Notes: generated from the letters alone by a model not told the origin. 46,896 nt of DNA from RUG11272 sp045226335 (GCA_045226335.1 JBGVCH010000107.1:1-46896), one strand, 5' to 3'. Shown: positions 33,778 through 42,522, numbered from the stretch's first letter. Made by a program: numbers and translations.

Positions 33778-34719
33778 TCAGCTGTTGCGGATCTTCTCCG
33801 CGATCTGCGCGCCGGTCAGGCCGTATTCCACCAGCAGGTCCGCCGGTTTGCCGCTCTGGCCGAACTCGTCGTTGATGCCGATCTTCTTGAAGGTGAAGCA
33901 GCCCTTGCCGCAGATAGCGTCCGCCACCGCGTCGCCCAGGCCGCCGATGACGCTGTGCTCTTCCACGGTGTACACACGGCCGGTCTTCAGCGCCCACTCC
34001 AGGGCCAGCTCCTTGTCGAAGGGCTTGATGGTCGGGAAGGTCACCAGCGCCGCGTCGATCCCCTGCTCCTCCAGGGCGTTGACCGCGTTGGCGCAGTGCT
34101 CCAGCATGATGCCGCAGGTGAAGATGACGCAGTCCTTGCCTTCCTTCAGCACCTGGCCTTTGCCCACGGTGAAGGGCCGCTCCTCGTAGACCGGGGAGGG
34201 CAGGCGGGCGGTGCGGATGTAGACGGGGCCGTTGATCTCGGCGGCGGCCTTCACGCACTGCCGGGTCTCGTTGGCGTCGCTGGGGGCGAAGACCGTCATG
34301 CCGGGCAGCACCCGCATCAGGGCCAGGTCCTCGATGGCCATGTGGGAGCCGCCGTCCTCGCCCAGGGTGATGCCGGCGTGAGAGAAGCCGAACTTCACGT
34401 TGAATTTGGGATAGCAGATGCCGTTGCGGATCTGGTCATAGCTGCGGCCCGCGAACACGGCAAAGGTGGAGCAGAAGGGGACCAGCCCCATGGTGGACAT
34501 GCCGGCCGCCATATCCACCATGTTGGCCTCGGCGATGCCGCAGTCATAGAAGCGCTCCGGGAATTCTTTCTTGAAGGTGCCGGTCATGGTGGCGGCGGCC
34601 AGGTCGGCGTCCAGCACGACCACCTTGTCGTTTTCCTTGCCCAGTTCCACCAGGGCCTTGCCATAGGAGACGCGGATGGCTTCTTTTTCGCCCGTGGGCA
34701 CGAGATTGATCTTGCTCAT
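33778..34719 (-). CDS. Transketolase, C-terminal subunit
   Basis: 313 residues, starting 3 bases after the N-terminal subunit's stop codon. It contains the pyrimidine-binding domain (EAIRVSYGKALVELGKENDKVVVLDADLAAAT, SMGLVPFCSTFAVFAGRS) and the C-terminal regulatory domain (about 190-313, with FTCGIMLEHC and LEWALKTGRVYTVEEH). The Glu of the pyrimidine domain that activates thiamine diphosphate lies in RFYDCGIAEANMVDMA. Together with the next upstream gene it makes a heteromeric transketolase of the non-oxidative pentose phosphate pathway. Split transketolases are common in anaerobic Firmicutes and Archaea. Confidence 0.93.
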   Translation of the reverse strand: MSKINLVPTGEKEAIRVSYGKALVELGKENDKVVVLDADLAAATMTGTFKKEFPERFYDCGIAEANMVDMAAGMSTMGLVPFCSTFAVFAGRSYDQIRNGICYPKFNVKFGFSHAGITLGEDGGSHMAIEDLALMRVLPGMTVFAPSDANETRQCVKAAAEINGPVYIRTARLPSPVYEERPFTVGKGQVLKEGKDCVIFTCGIMLEHCANAVNALEEQGIDAALVTFPTIKPFDKELALEWALKTGRVYTVEEHSVIGGLGDAVADAICGKGCFTFKKIGINDEFGQSGKPADLLVEYGLTGAQIAEKIRNS

Positions 34720-34722
34720 GTT

Positions 34723-35538
34723 TCAGCCCTCCAGTTCTTTCAGCGCCTGCGCGGTCTGTTCGGCGTTCGGGGCCTTGCCGTGCCAGCCCACCTGGCCCTC
34801 CATGAAGGAGACGCCCTTGCCCTTCAGCGTCTGCAGGAGGATCAGCCGGGGCTTGCCGGGGCAGGCCGGCGCGTGCAGGGCATCCAGCACCTGCTGCATG
34901 TCGTTCCCGTCCGCGACTTCGATGATGTCATAGCCGAAGGCCGCAAACTTGGCCTTCACGTCCCCCAGGGACATGACCTGGTCGTTGGTGCCGTCGATCT
35001 GCATGCCGTTGTGGTCCAGGATGACGGTGAGGTTGTCCAGCTTGTAGTGGGCCGCGGCCATGGAGGCCTCCCACACCAGGCCCTCGTCGCTCTCGCCGTC
35101 GCCGATCATGGTGTAGACGTGGCAGGGGTTGCCGGTGTGCTTCGCGCCCAGCGCCATGCCCACCGCGATGGAGATGCCCTGGCCCAGGGAGCCGGTGGAG
35201 GCGTCCACGCCCGGGCACTTCTTGGTGTCCGGATGACCCTGCAGGATGCCGTGGAGCTGACGGAATTTGTCAAACTCCTCCCGGCCGAAGAAGCCCCGTT
35301 CGCACAGGGTGCCGTAGAGGCCGGGCGCCGCGTGGCCCTTTGAAAGGACAAAGCGGTCGCGGTTGGGGTTCTTGTCGTCCTTGGGATCTACGCCCTTCAT
35401 CACGTCAAAGTACAGCGCCACCAGCGCGTCCGTGGCGGACAGGGAACCGCCGGGATGGCCCGCGCCGGCCTTGTTGGTCATCACGATGATGTCCCGACGC
35501 ACTTGTCTGGCGACCGCCTCGAGTTCACGAACGTCCAT
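34723..35538 (-). CDS. Transketolase, N-terminal subunit
   Basis: 271 residues from ATG 35538, chosen for AAAGGAGG six bases upstream. ThDP/Mg-binding half: AGAGHPGGSLSATDALVALYF (about residue 24), VLSKGHAAPGLYGTL with the conserved His (about 65), GSLGQGISIAVGMAL and MIGDGESDEGLVWEA (about 135-150), the GDG...N thiamine-diphosphate motif. Its partner subunit follows after 3 bases. A perfect consensus promoter lies upstream at 35587-35615. Confidence 0.94.
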   Translation of the reverse strand: MDVRELEAVARQVRRDIIVMTNKAGAGHPGGSLSATDALVALYFDVMKGVDPKDDKNPNRDRFVLSKGHAAPGLYGTLCERGFFGREEFDKFRQLHGILQGHPDTKKCPGVDASTGSLGQGISIAVGMALGAKHTGNPCHVYTMIGDGESDEGLVWEASMAAAHYKLDNLTVILDHNGMQIDGTNDQVMSLGDVKAKFAAFGYDIIEVADGNDMQQVLDALHAPACPGKPRLILLQTLKGKGVSFMEGQVGWHGKAPNAEQTAQALKELEG

Positions 35539-35586
35539 ATACATCCTCCTTTTGTCAGCCCCGCGGGACTGCTCAATCCGTAGATT

Positions 35587-35615
35587 ATTATAGAAAGGGC
35601 ATTCCGGTTTGTCAA
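35587..35615 (-). promoter_or_regulatory. Consensus promoter of the transketolase operon
   Basis: On the reverse strand TTGACA (35615-35610) and TATAAT (35592-35587) with a 17-base spacer, about 50 bases before the ATG at 35538. Full match to the sigma-A consensus. Confidence 0.85.
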
Positions 35616-35641
35616 GCGTATGAGGCAGAGATCGCGAAGGT

Positions 35642-35657
35642 TGACAAAGGGTTGTCA
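35642..35657. promoter_or_regulatory. 6-bp inverted repeat upstream of the transketolase promoter
   Basis: TGACAA (35642-35647) and TTGTCA (35652-35657) face each other over AGGG, ending at the stop codon of the Met-gamma-lyase-like gene and 26 bases upstream of the transketolase -35 box. It could be an operator or a short terminator of the preceding gene. Confidence 0.3.
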
Positions 35658-36905
35658 CAGCGCGATGGCGCCGCCCGCCGCCATGTGCTCCAGGGCCATC
35701 TCCGTGGCCAGCCGTCCGTGGGCGTAGGTCAGCCCGCCCTGCATGTAGGCGGTGTAGGGCGGCCGCATGGGGCCGTCGGCGCTGAGTTCGATGGAGGCGC
35801 CGGCCACGAAGGTCCCGGCCGCCATGACCACCGGGTCGTCGTAGCCCGGCATGTCCCAGGGCTCCGGCAGGGCCATGGCGTCCACCGGGGAGGCCATCTG
35901 GATGCCCTGGCAGAAGCGCACCAGCCGGTCCGGCTCGTCGAAGGCGATGGCCTGGATGATGTCCGCCCGGGGCTCCGCGGTGGGGGGCGTGGTCCGCAGG
36001 CCCAGGTTCTCGAAGATCCGGGCCGCCAGGATCGCGGTCTTCAGCGCCTGGGCCACGGTGTGGGGCGCCATGAACAGCCCCTGGTAGAAGGGCCGCCAGC
36101 TGGCGGCGTAACTGCCCACCTCCAGGCCGATGCCAGGGGCGGTGAGATGCCAGGCGATGCGCTCCATGGCCGCTTTCGTGCCCGCCATGTACCCGCCGGT
36201 GGGCGCGATGCCGCCGCCCATGTTCTTGATGAGGCTGCCCACCACCACGTCCGCCCCGTGGTGGCTGGGTTCCGTGTCTCGGACGAACTCGCCGTAGCAG
36301 TTGTCCACCATCAGCAGGACGCCCGGATGCCGCGCGTGGATCATCTCAGCCAGCGGCGCGAAGGCCTCCGGCATCAGGGACGGCCGCCAGGCATAACCCC
36401 GGCTGCGCTGGGCGATGACCAGGGTCGTCTCCGGCCGGATGGCTTTTTCGACGGCTTCCACGTCAATGGCGCCGTCCGCCGTTAGGGGCACCTCCGTGTA
36501 GCTGACCCCGTGCTCCCGGAGGGAGCCCGGCGCCGCCGCATCCGGATCGGTCCCGATGACGGAGCGCAGGGTGTCATACGGCGCGCCGGTGGCCGACACG
36601 ATGTGATCCCCCGGCAGGGTCAGCCCGAAGAGCGTCGCGGACAGGGCCGCGGTGCCGCTGGCGATTTGCGGCCGCAGGATCGCCGCTTCGGTGCCGAAGA
36701 GGTCCGCCGTGATCTCCGCCAGGGTATCCCGGCCGGCGTCGTCATAGCCGTAGCCCGTGCTGGGAGCGAAGTGCCGCAGGGCCACCCCGTGATTCCGGAA
36801 GGCGTCCAGCACCTTCCGGGTGAGCCGGACTTCCCTGTCATCGATCTCTTTGAATCTCGGCGCGAGCTCTTCCTCGGCCCGCGCGATCCGTTCAGCCGCG
36901 TTCAT
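35655..36905 (-). CDS. Methionine gamma-lyase family PLP protein (PF06838)
   Basis: 416 residues from ATG 36905, overlapping the miaA stop by 14 bases; GGAAGGGCGG lies upstream. This is the group once annotated as aluminium resistance protein. Substrate/PLP regions: LRHFAPSTGYGYDDAGRDTL (about 44-63), PQIASGTAALSATLFG (about 82), VMVDNCYGEFV-like LLMVDNCYGEF (about 215, Asp to the PLP ring) and the Schiff-base Lys in VVGSLIKNMGGGIAPTGGY (about 247). Carbon-sulfur lyase chemistry is expected; the true substrate is not established for this subgroup. Adjacency to miaA is conserved in many Firmicutes, with hfq often near by; no hfq is seen here. Confidence 0.9.
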   Translation of the reverse strand: MNAAERIARAEEELAPRFKEIDDREVRLTRKVLDAFRNHGVALRHFAPSTGYGYDDAGRDTLAEITADLFGTEAAILRPQIASGTAALSATLFGLTLPGDHIVSATGAPYDTLRSVIGTDPDAAAPGSLREHGVSYTEVPLTADGAIDVEAVEKAIRPETTLVIAQRSRGYAWRPSLMPEAFAPLAEMIHARHPGVLLMVDNCYGEFVRDTEPSHHGADVVVGSLIKNMGGGIAPTGGYMAGTKAAMERIAWHLTAPGIGLEVGSYAASWRPFYQGLFMAPHTVAQALKTAILAARIFENLGLRTTPPTAEPRADIIQAIAFDEPDRLVRFCQGIQMASPVDAMALPEPWDMPGYDDPVVMAAGTFVAGASIELSADGPMRPPYTAYMQGGLTYAHGRLATEMALEHMAAGGAIAL

Positions 36906-37821
36906 ATCCGTCCGTCCGCCCTTCCGTAAAGAACGCCTCAACGGCGTCCGCATTCTCCGTCCAAAGCACGTCTTTCTCCGCCCGCAGCCAGGTGAGCTGC
37001 CGCTTGGCATAGCGCCGAGAGCCCTGCTGAATGGCGGCTTTCGCCTCTTCCAGGGAGATTTCTCCCCGGATGTACGGAATAAGTTCCTTGTATCCCAGGC
37101 CCTTCATGCTCTGGCAGTCCTCCGGCACGCCGCTGTCCAGCAGGCGGCGCACCTCGTCCGCGAGCCCCGCCTCCAGCATCCGCTCCACCCGCAGGTCGAT
37201 GCGGGCGTAGAGCGTCTCCCTCGGCATGGTCAGCGCCGCGCAACGGCTGGGGAACGGCGGCTCCGCCTCGATCTGGGGCTGTCGCGAGAAGGGGATCCCC
37301 GTGCTCCGCCAGACCTCCAGGGCCCGGATCACCCGGCGCACGTCGTGGACGTGGAGCCGGGCCGCGGTGGCCGGATCCACCGCCTCAAGCTGCCGGTGAA
37401 GGGTCTCCCTGCCCTCCGGTTCCGCGGCGACGGCCTCCAGCGCTTCCCGGATCTCCGGCACCGCCGGCACGCTGCCCATGGCCATGGGATGCCGCAGGGC
37501 CCGCAGATAGAAGCCCGTGCCGCCCACCAGCAGGGCGCGCCTTCCCCGGGCCCGGATTGCCCGGATGCAGGCGCAGGCGTCCTCCACCCACTGAGCCACG
37601 CTGTAACTGTCCCCGGGATCGACGATGTCCAGCATGTGATGGGGCGCCCGGGCCTGTTCCTCCGCCGTGGGCTTGGCCGTGCCGATGTCCATGCCGCGGT
37701 AGATCTGCATGGAGTCCATGCAGACGATCTCACAGCCGTGCCGCTCCGCCAGGTCAAGGGAGATGGCCGTCTTGCCGGAAGCCGTGGGCCCCGTAAGGAT
37801 CCAGATGGGTTCTCCCTGCAC
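36892..37821 (-). CDS. miaA: tRNA dimethylallyltransferase
   Basis: 309 residues from GTG 37821, chosen for AAAGGGGGGG just upstream; an in-frame TTG at 37848 would place the start before that site. Puts a dimethylallyl group on A37 of tRNAs that read codons starting with U. P-loop ILTGPTASGKTAISLDLA (about residue 8), DSMQIYRGMDIGTAKP (about 35), VGGTGFYLRAL (about 96) and QGSRRYAKRQLTWLR (about 268) are all typical. The prenyl donor would come from the isoprenoid pathway that also feeds ispA (25999). Confidence 0.96.
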   Translation of the reverse strand: MQGEPIWILTGPTASGKTAISLDLAERHGCEIVCMDSMQIYRGMDIGTAKPTAEEQARAPHHMLDIVDPGDSYSVAQWVEDACACIRAIRARGRRALLVGGTGFYLRALRHPMAMGSVPAVPEIREALEAVAAEPEGRETLHRQLEAVDPATAARLHVHDVRRVIRALEVWRSTGIPFSRQPQIEAEPPFPSRCAALTMPRETLYARIDLRVERMLEAGLADEVRRLLDSGVPEDCQSMKGLGYKELIPYIRGEISLEEAKAAIQQGSRRYAKRQLTWLRAEKDVLWTENADAVEAFFTEGRTDGYERG

Positions 37822-37853
37822 GCCGTCCCCCCCTTTCTTTGTCAGCAACGCCT

Positions 37854-37882
37854 ATTATAGCCCATTCGACGGATCGGCGCAA
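37854..37882 (-). promoter_or_regulatory. Promoter of miaA
   Basis: On the reverse strand TTGCGC (37882-37877) and TATAAT (37859-37854) with a 17-base spacer, about 33 bases before the GTG start. Confidence 0.75.
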
Positions 37883-37917
37883 GCATCGCGCGAAAAAGAC
37901 GAAAAGCCAAAACGACC

Positions 37918-37952
37918 AAAACGCCGCCATTGTCCGCTGGTCTCCGGCGGCG
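37918..37952 (-). terminator. Terminator of nadD-yqeK/rsfS
   Basis: On the reverse strand CGCCGCC (37952-37946) pairs with GGCGGCG (37928-37922), followed by TTTTGG, 20 bases beyond the rsfS stop. Confidence 0.65.
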
Positions 37953-37971
37953 CGGTTATGCGGTTGTTCCG

Positions 37972-38337
37972 TCACTCTTCAGCCGTCTGGTCAAAGGGCA
38001 GCTCGATGCGGTTGGTGCCGTCCTCCCACAGCCGTTCCAGGTTGTAATAGGCGCGTTCGTCCTGATGGAAGATGTGGATGAGGATGGTGGAGTAGTCCAT
38101 GACGATCCACCGGCCCTCCGCGGAGCCCTCCGACCGCCGGAGGGTGATGCCCTCCTTGGCCATCAGCTCGTCCACGTCATCGTACAGAGCCTTCACCTGG
38201 TTGGCGTTGCGGCCGGACGCGATGATCATGGTGTCGCACAGGACCGTCAGGCCCCGGACGTCCAGTGCCACAATGTTCTGCGCCTTCCGTTCCCACAGCA
38301 GCGAGGCAACCTTTTGCACCAGCGCGTTTTCCTGCAT
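37972..38337 (-). CDS. rsfS: Ribosomal silencing factor RsfS
   Basis: 121 residues from ATG 38337, with GGAAAGGAAG well placed; an upstream ATG at 38355 lacks a site. The RsfS/YbeB/iojap core is intact: KAQNIVALDVRGLTVLCDTMIIASGRNANQVKAL (about 19-52) and GRWIVMDYSTILIHIFHQDERAYYNLERLW (about 76-105). It binds L14 and blocks subunit joining when nutrients fall. It follows nadD-yqeK on the same transcript, in the order known from Bacillus (nadD, yqeK, yqeL). Confidence 0.95.
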   Translation of the reverse strand: MQENALVQKVASLLWERKAQNIVALDVRGLTVLCDTMIIASGRNANQVKALYDDVDELMAKEGITLRRSEGSAEGRWIVMDYSTILIHIFHQDERAYYNLERLWEDGTNRIELPFDQTAEE

Positions 38338-38361
38338 AGGCAGCTTCCTTTCCATAGAATA

Positions 38362-39573
38362 TTATGCTTTGCGGGCGGATTCGCTTCCGCCGGTTTTTCC
38401 GTTCTGTTCGTTCAGCCAGGCCAGGGTCTTCGCGGAGCGGGGATGGATCTGCCGGTTGCCCTTCTGGACATAGCCGGCCGTGCTCTCCATGGAAAGGATC
38501 ATGGCCTCAACCAGAGAGACTCTCGCCGTCTCCCGAAGCTTTTCCAGCTGCGGGTACGGCTCCCGCCCCGGCTCGATCTTGTCCGCCAGGAACACCGCCA
38601 TGTCCAGCGGGGACATGCCCGGCGCGCCGGTGGTGTGGTTCTCGATGGCCTGCAGGACCTCCGGATCCCGGACGCCGTAGACCTGTTCCGCCACCCAGCG
38701 CCCCACGATGGCGTGGAGCAGCGCGCCGCTGCTCAGGATAGCCTTGTCTGCCGTCAGCTGGTTCTCGTAGGCGATCCACTGCATGTCGCTCAGCGGCATG
38801 CACTTGGCGCAGTCGTGCAGCAGCGCGGCAACCTCCGCCCGCCCGGCGTCCAGGCCGTGGATCGTGGCCAGTTCCCTGGCGCTGTACGCCACGCCCAGGG
38901 TGTGGACGAAGCGCTTGAAGGTCAGGTCCCCGTACAGCTGCTTCAGCCACTCCGCCGCGCCGGGCACCCGGGGCGGACCGTACAGCCCGCAGGTGGCGGC
39001 GTAGGCCTCCACCGTCGGTTCCAGCATCGGCGCCGGCTTCCCGTGGGACAGCGCTTCCCGGATCTCCGTGGAGGAGACATCCACCGTCTCCATTCCCAGC
39101 AGCACGATCTTCCCGCCGGCCGCGGTCAGACGCCTCTGCTCCTCCAGCATCTCCGCCGGCTTCGGCCCACCGTTGCGCGGACAGACCAGGAAGGTGCACA
39201 GCTTCAGCACGTCGTTGGGCCGGTACCAGTTCTTCAGCTGCATCAAGGTGTCCGCGCCGATGATGTAAAAGAGGCTGGCCTTGGGGAGCTTGTCCCGGAG
39301 GCGGATCAGCGTGTCATAAGTGTAGGTCGTGCCCTCCCGGTCCAGCTCCATCCGGCTGGGCTCCAGGCGTTTCGTGCCGTTCAGCGCGAGGCAGACCATC
39401 CGCCAGCGGTCTTCCGCCGGGGCGATGCCGGTCTTGTGGGGCGGCTGTCCGTCCGGCAGAAAGATCACGCGGTCCAGCGAAACGGCCTCCATCGCCGCCT
39501 GCGCCATGATCACGTGTCCCCTGTGGATGGGGTTAAACGTCCCCCCCATAATGCCAACGCGCTCTTTCGCCAA
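38362..39573 (-). CDS. nadD: Nicotinate-nucleotide adenylyltransferase fused to YqeK-type HD hydrolase
   Basis: 403 residues from TTG 39573. A GTG at 39603 is in frame, but it lies at the expected transcription start of the promoter at 39608-39636, so it cannot carry a ribosome site. Domain 1 (about 1-190) is NadD: VGIMGGTFNPIHRGHVIMA with the H-x-x-H adenylyl motif, FYIIGADTLMQLKNWYR and VDVSSTEIREAL (SSTxIR). Domain 2 (about 205-395) is a YqeK-like HD domain: FVHTLGVAYSARELA, LLHDCAKCM and ENHTTGAPGMSPLDMAVFLADKIEP; such proteins cleave diadenosine tetraphosphate. In Bacillus these are two adjacent genes; here they are one, coupling NAD synthesis with Ap4A removal. Confidence 0.92.
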   Translation of the reverse strand: MAKERVGIMGGTFNPIHRGHVIMAQAAMEAVSLDRVIFLPDGQPPHKTGIAPAEDRWRMVCLALNGTKRLEPSRMELDREGTTYTYDTLIRLRDKLPKASLFYIIGADTLMQLKNWYRPNDVLKLCTFLVCPRNGGPKPAEMLEEQRRLTAAGGKIVLLGMETVDVSSTEIREALSHGKPAPMLEPTVEAYAATCGLYGPPRVPGAAEWLKQLYGDLTFKRFVHTLGVAYSARELATIHGLDAGRAEVAALLHDCAKCMPLSDMQWIAYENQLTADKAILSSGALLHAIVGRWVAEQVYGVRDPEVLQAIENHTTGAPGMSPLDMAVFLADKIEPGREPYPQLEKLRETARVSLVEAMILSMESTAGYVQKGNRQIHPRSAKTLAWLNEQNGKTGGSESARKA

Positions 39574-39607
39574 CGTATTCTCTTCTTTCCTGTCGGTTGT
39601 CACCTGT

Positions 39608-39636
39608 ATTATAACCGATTGCCCCCCCGTATGGAA
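39608..39636 (-). promoter_or_regulatory. Promoter of nadD-yqeK
   Basis: On the reverse strand TTCCAT (39636-39631) and TATAAT (39613-39608) with a 17-base spacer. The -35 box is weak. The start would fall near 39601, which decides the TTG start of the gene. Confidence 0.55.
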
Positions 39637-39702
39637 GAGCCTTTTGTAAAAAAACCCGCTTCAGTGCAAGATTTGATCAGGATGATCGGTTTTTCGCCGC
39701 GC

Positions 39703-39730
39703 AAAAGGAGCCGCCGGAACCGGCAGCTCC
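39703..39730 (-). terminator. Terminator of the SH3/PG-binding protein gene
   Basis: On the reverse strand GGAGC-t-GCCGG (39730-39720) pairs with CCGGC-g-GCTCC (39717-39707), followed by TTTTGCG, 18 bases beyond the stop at 39748. Confidence 0.75.
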
Positions 39731-39747
39731 CGTCATGGATCGAGGCG

Positions 39748-42468
39748 TTATTTCATGTTCTGGGTCACCTTCCAGCCCTCGTCGATGGTGGTCTGATGGC
39801 TGGTGGCGTAAGGTCCGATGGAGGCGACCTGGGCGGCCGTTCTGGGGAAATGGATGCACAGGTGGCCCGCAAAGTTGTTGTTGGTGATGTGCTGGACCTC
39901 ATGGGGCATGGAGTGGGTGGAGGCCATGTAGACCTCGCCGTTGCCCAGCACCACCCACACGGCCCGGGGATTCCAGGTGTTGCCGCCGAAGGCCTGCAGC
40001 ATTTTGGCGGTGTCCGTGGCGGTCAGCGGCTCGGCGTCCGCGTGGGCGCCGAAGGAGAACATATGCACCTGCCAGCTCAGGCCGGTCTGATAGTCGTACA
40101 CCGTGGCGTACTGGTACTTCTTCGCCAGGGCCTTCACCTTGTCATACCAGTTGGCGTAGATCACCTGGGACGCGCTGGGCTTCACGTTGGCCGGCGCCTT
40201 GGGGACCGGGGTGGGCGTGGGGGTGGGCAGGGCCGAGCCGTTGGCGGCCACCGCCGCCGTGGACTCCAGCGCCTTCAGGGTCTTGGGGCCCGCAATGCCG
40301 TCCTGCGACAGCTTGTTGCTCTTCTGGAAGGCCTTCAGCGCCGCGAAGGTGGCGGGGCCGAACTTGCCGTCCGCTTTGCCGGTGAGGTAGCCCAGGTCGA
40401 TGAGCCGCTGCTGCAGCTGCTTGACCGCCGTGCCGTTGTCCCCCAGCTTCAGAGTGGTGCCGGTGTTCAACGCGGCAGCCGGCGCGGCGGTGGCGGCGGA
40501 GGCCGCGGGCGCCGGAGTGGCCGTGGCCTTGGGCGTGGGCGTGGGCGTCGCCGCGGCGGACGCCTTGACAGCCGTGCCGGAATAAAGCTTTGTCAGGGTC
40601 TTGGCGCCGGCCACGCCGTCCCGGCTCAGGCTGTTGGCCTTCTGGAAGGCGATGACCGCGTTGGAGGTGGTGATGTCATAGGTCCCGGTCGCCTTGCCGG
40701 TGTAGTAGCCCAGTTCGATCAGCCGCTGCTGCAGCAGGGTCACGTCGTTGCCCTTGCTGCCGATGCGCAGGGTCGTGGCGGCGCTCACCGTGCCCGCCGC
40801 GATGGCGCCGGAGTACATCACCGCGCTCTGGGAATAGAGCTTCACCTGGGTCGCGTACCCGGCCACGCCGTCCACCGTCAGGCCGTTGGCCTTCTGGAAG
40901 GTCTTGATGGCCGCCACGTCGTCCGCCTTGCACACCCCGTCCAGGGTCGCCTGATAGTAGCCCAGCAGGGTCAGCCGCTCCTGCAGCCGAAGCACCGCGT
41001 CGCCGGTCACGCCCAGCTTGACGGTGACGGTGTTCTCCTTGGTGATCTCCGCGGGGGTGGGGGTCGGCGTCACCGGCACCGGAGTCGGGGTGGGGGTCAC
41101 CACCACGGCCGGGGTCGGGGTCTCGGAGGCCGCCAGGGCCTGCCAGGAGAACAGCACCGCGTAGGTGCTCGCGCCCGCCACGCCGTCCGCCTTCAGCCCG
41201 TTGTTGCTCTGGAAGCGCTTCAGCGCGGCCACGGAGCCGCTGCCGAACTTGCCGTCCACCTTGCCGGTGTAGTAGCCCAGGTCCTTCAGCCGCTGCTGCA
41301 CCAGCCGGGCATTCTCGCCGGAGGAGCCGTTCCCCACATTGCCCGTGGGCACCTGGAAGGTAGGCGCGGGGGTAGGTGTCGGCGTGGGCGCGGGGGTGGC
41401 GGTGGCGCCGTTGGACACGGCCCCGCCGCTGAAGAGCAGCGCCTGGGTCTGGGTGCCGGCGACGCCGTCCGCCTTCAGCCCGTTGGCGCTCTGGAAGGCC
41501 TTGATGGCCTTCACGGTGTTGGCGTCGCAGACTTTGGTGATACCGCCGCTGTAGTAGCCAAGCTCCTGAAGCCGGGCCTGCAGGGTCCCCACCAGGGCGC
41601 CCTTGTTCCCGGACTGGATGGTCACGCCGTCGATGGGCGCCAGGGTCTTGACCTTCGTCTTGACGCCGGCCGTGCTCAGAGGCTTGCCGCTATAAATGAA
41701 AGCCTGCAGGTTGGGATCCGCGACGCCTGTCTGCGGATATCCGTTTCTCAACTGAAAGGACATCACCGCACTGACCGTCAGGTCGCTGTACCGGCCGTCG
41801 ATCTGGGCTTCGTTCAGGTAGCCCAGTTCCGCCAGGGCGCTCTGCAGGGCCACGACCGCGTCGCCCTCGACGCCCCGCTGCAGGGTGACGTATCCGACCC
41901 CGTTCGAGCCGGGCACCGGCGTGGGCGTGGCGGTGGGCACCGCCGTCGGCTTCACCACGGTCTTCATATTGACGTACTCCTTGCGGGCGTAGCCCACGTC
42001 GGAGCCGTACTGCATGTACGCGTATTTCCCGGTCTCCCCCAGGACCGTCACGGAGGCCCCGCTGGGCACGGCCCGGATCACCTTGCTGACCTGGGAGTTG
42101 GACTCCCGCAGGTTGACCTTGGCGTTCACCGTGGTCTGGTACGGGTAGCCGTAGACCACTTCCGGCGTGGCTTTGGCGTCCGCCGTCTCCTCATACGGAA
42201 CCAGGTAGGTCTTCAGGATGTAGCCGGTGTGGCTGCCGTAGGTCACCTTGTAATAGTTGCCGGATTTGCCGGTGACCGTGACGCTCTCGCCCTTGGGGAC
42301 CCTGGCCAGCACCACGGCGGTGCTCGACGCGCTGCGGCGAAGGTTGACCTTGTCCGTGGTCGTGGTGGTGTAGGGGAACTTCTCGGCCGCCAGCGCAGCC
42401 GCCAAAGCGAAAGCCAGCAGCGTTGCCAGCAGCACGCCCGTCACCCGCCGGATCCAGTTCTTGCGCAT
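39748..42468 (-). CDS. Exported protein with two SH3 and six peptidoglycan-binding repeats and a YkuD-like C-terminal domain
   Basis: 906 residues from ATG 42468, with GGGAGGCG upstream. Signal peptide about 1-28 (RKNWIRRVTG, hydrophobic core, ALAAALAA). Two bacterial SH3 domains (about 35-90 and 110-165; NLRRSAS and NLRESNS are the usual N-L-R motifs). Six peptidoglycan_binding_1 repeats start near 190, 270, 375, 475, 550 and 655, each with LQxxLxxLGYYxG and DGVAG. Pro-Thr linkers (TPTPTP type) separate them. The last ~165 residues form a separate domain ending in a motif GHLCIHFPRT, which matches the spacing of the YkuD transpeptidase motif (S-H-G-C-I-R) with His for Arg. It probably binds and perhaps modifies the cell wall. 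It has its own consensus promoter. Confidence 0.85.
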   Translation of the reverse strand: MRKNWIRRVTGVLLATLLAFALAAALAAEKFPYTTTTTDKVNLRRSASSTAVVLARVPKGESVTVTGKSGNYYKVTYGSHTGYILKTYLVPYEETADAKATPEVVYGYPYQTTVNAKVNLRESNSQVSKVIRAVPSGASVTVLGETGKYAYMQYGSDVGYARKEYVNMKTVVKPTAVPTATPTPVPGSNGVGYVTLQRGVEGDAVVALQSALAELGYLNEAQIDGRYSDLTVSAVMSFQLRNGYPQTGVADPNLQAFIYSGKPLSTAGVKTKVKTLAPIDGVTIQSGNKGALVGTLQARLQELGYYSGGITKVCDANTVKAIKAFQSANGLKADGVAGTQTQALLFSGGAVSNGATATPAPTPTPTPAPTFQVPTGNVGNGSSGENARLVQQRLKDLGYYTGKVDGKFGSGSVAALKRFQSNNGLKADGVAGASTYAVLFSWQALAASETPTPAVVVTPTPTPVPVTPTPTPAEITKENTVTVKLGVTGDAVLRLQERLTLLGYYQATLDGVCKADDVAAIKTFQKANGLTVDGVAGYATQVKLYSQSAVMYSGAIAAGTVSAATTLRIGSKGNDVTLLQQRLIELGYYTGKATGTYDITTSNAVIAFQKANSLSRDGVAGAKTLTKLYSGTAVKASAAATPTPTPKATATPAPAASAATAAPAAALNTGTTLKLGDNGTAVKQLQQRLIDLGYLTGKADGKFGPATFAALKAFQKSNKLSQDGIAGPKTLKALESTAAVAANGSALPTPTPTPVPKAPANVKPSASQVIYANWYDKVKALAKKYQYATVYDYQTGLSWQVHMFSFGAHADAEPLTATDTAKMLQAFGGNTWNPRAVWVVLGNGEVYMASTHSMPHEVQHITNNNFAGHLCIHFPRTAAQVASIGPYATSHQTTIDEGWKVTQNMK

Positions 42469-42522
42469 AGAAACGCCTCCCAATCCTCAGTCAAGCGGTC
42501 ACCCGCGAATCGTCCAACTCTC

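Noticed and set aside
40140..41960. Repeated TPTPTP-coding DNA as a possible minisatellite or CRISPR-like array
   Set aside because: The repeats are Pro-Thr linkers between peptidoglycan-binding domains in one reading frame, with variable length and no regular spacers.
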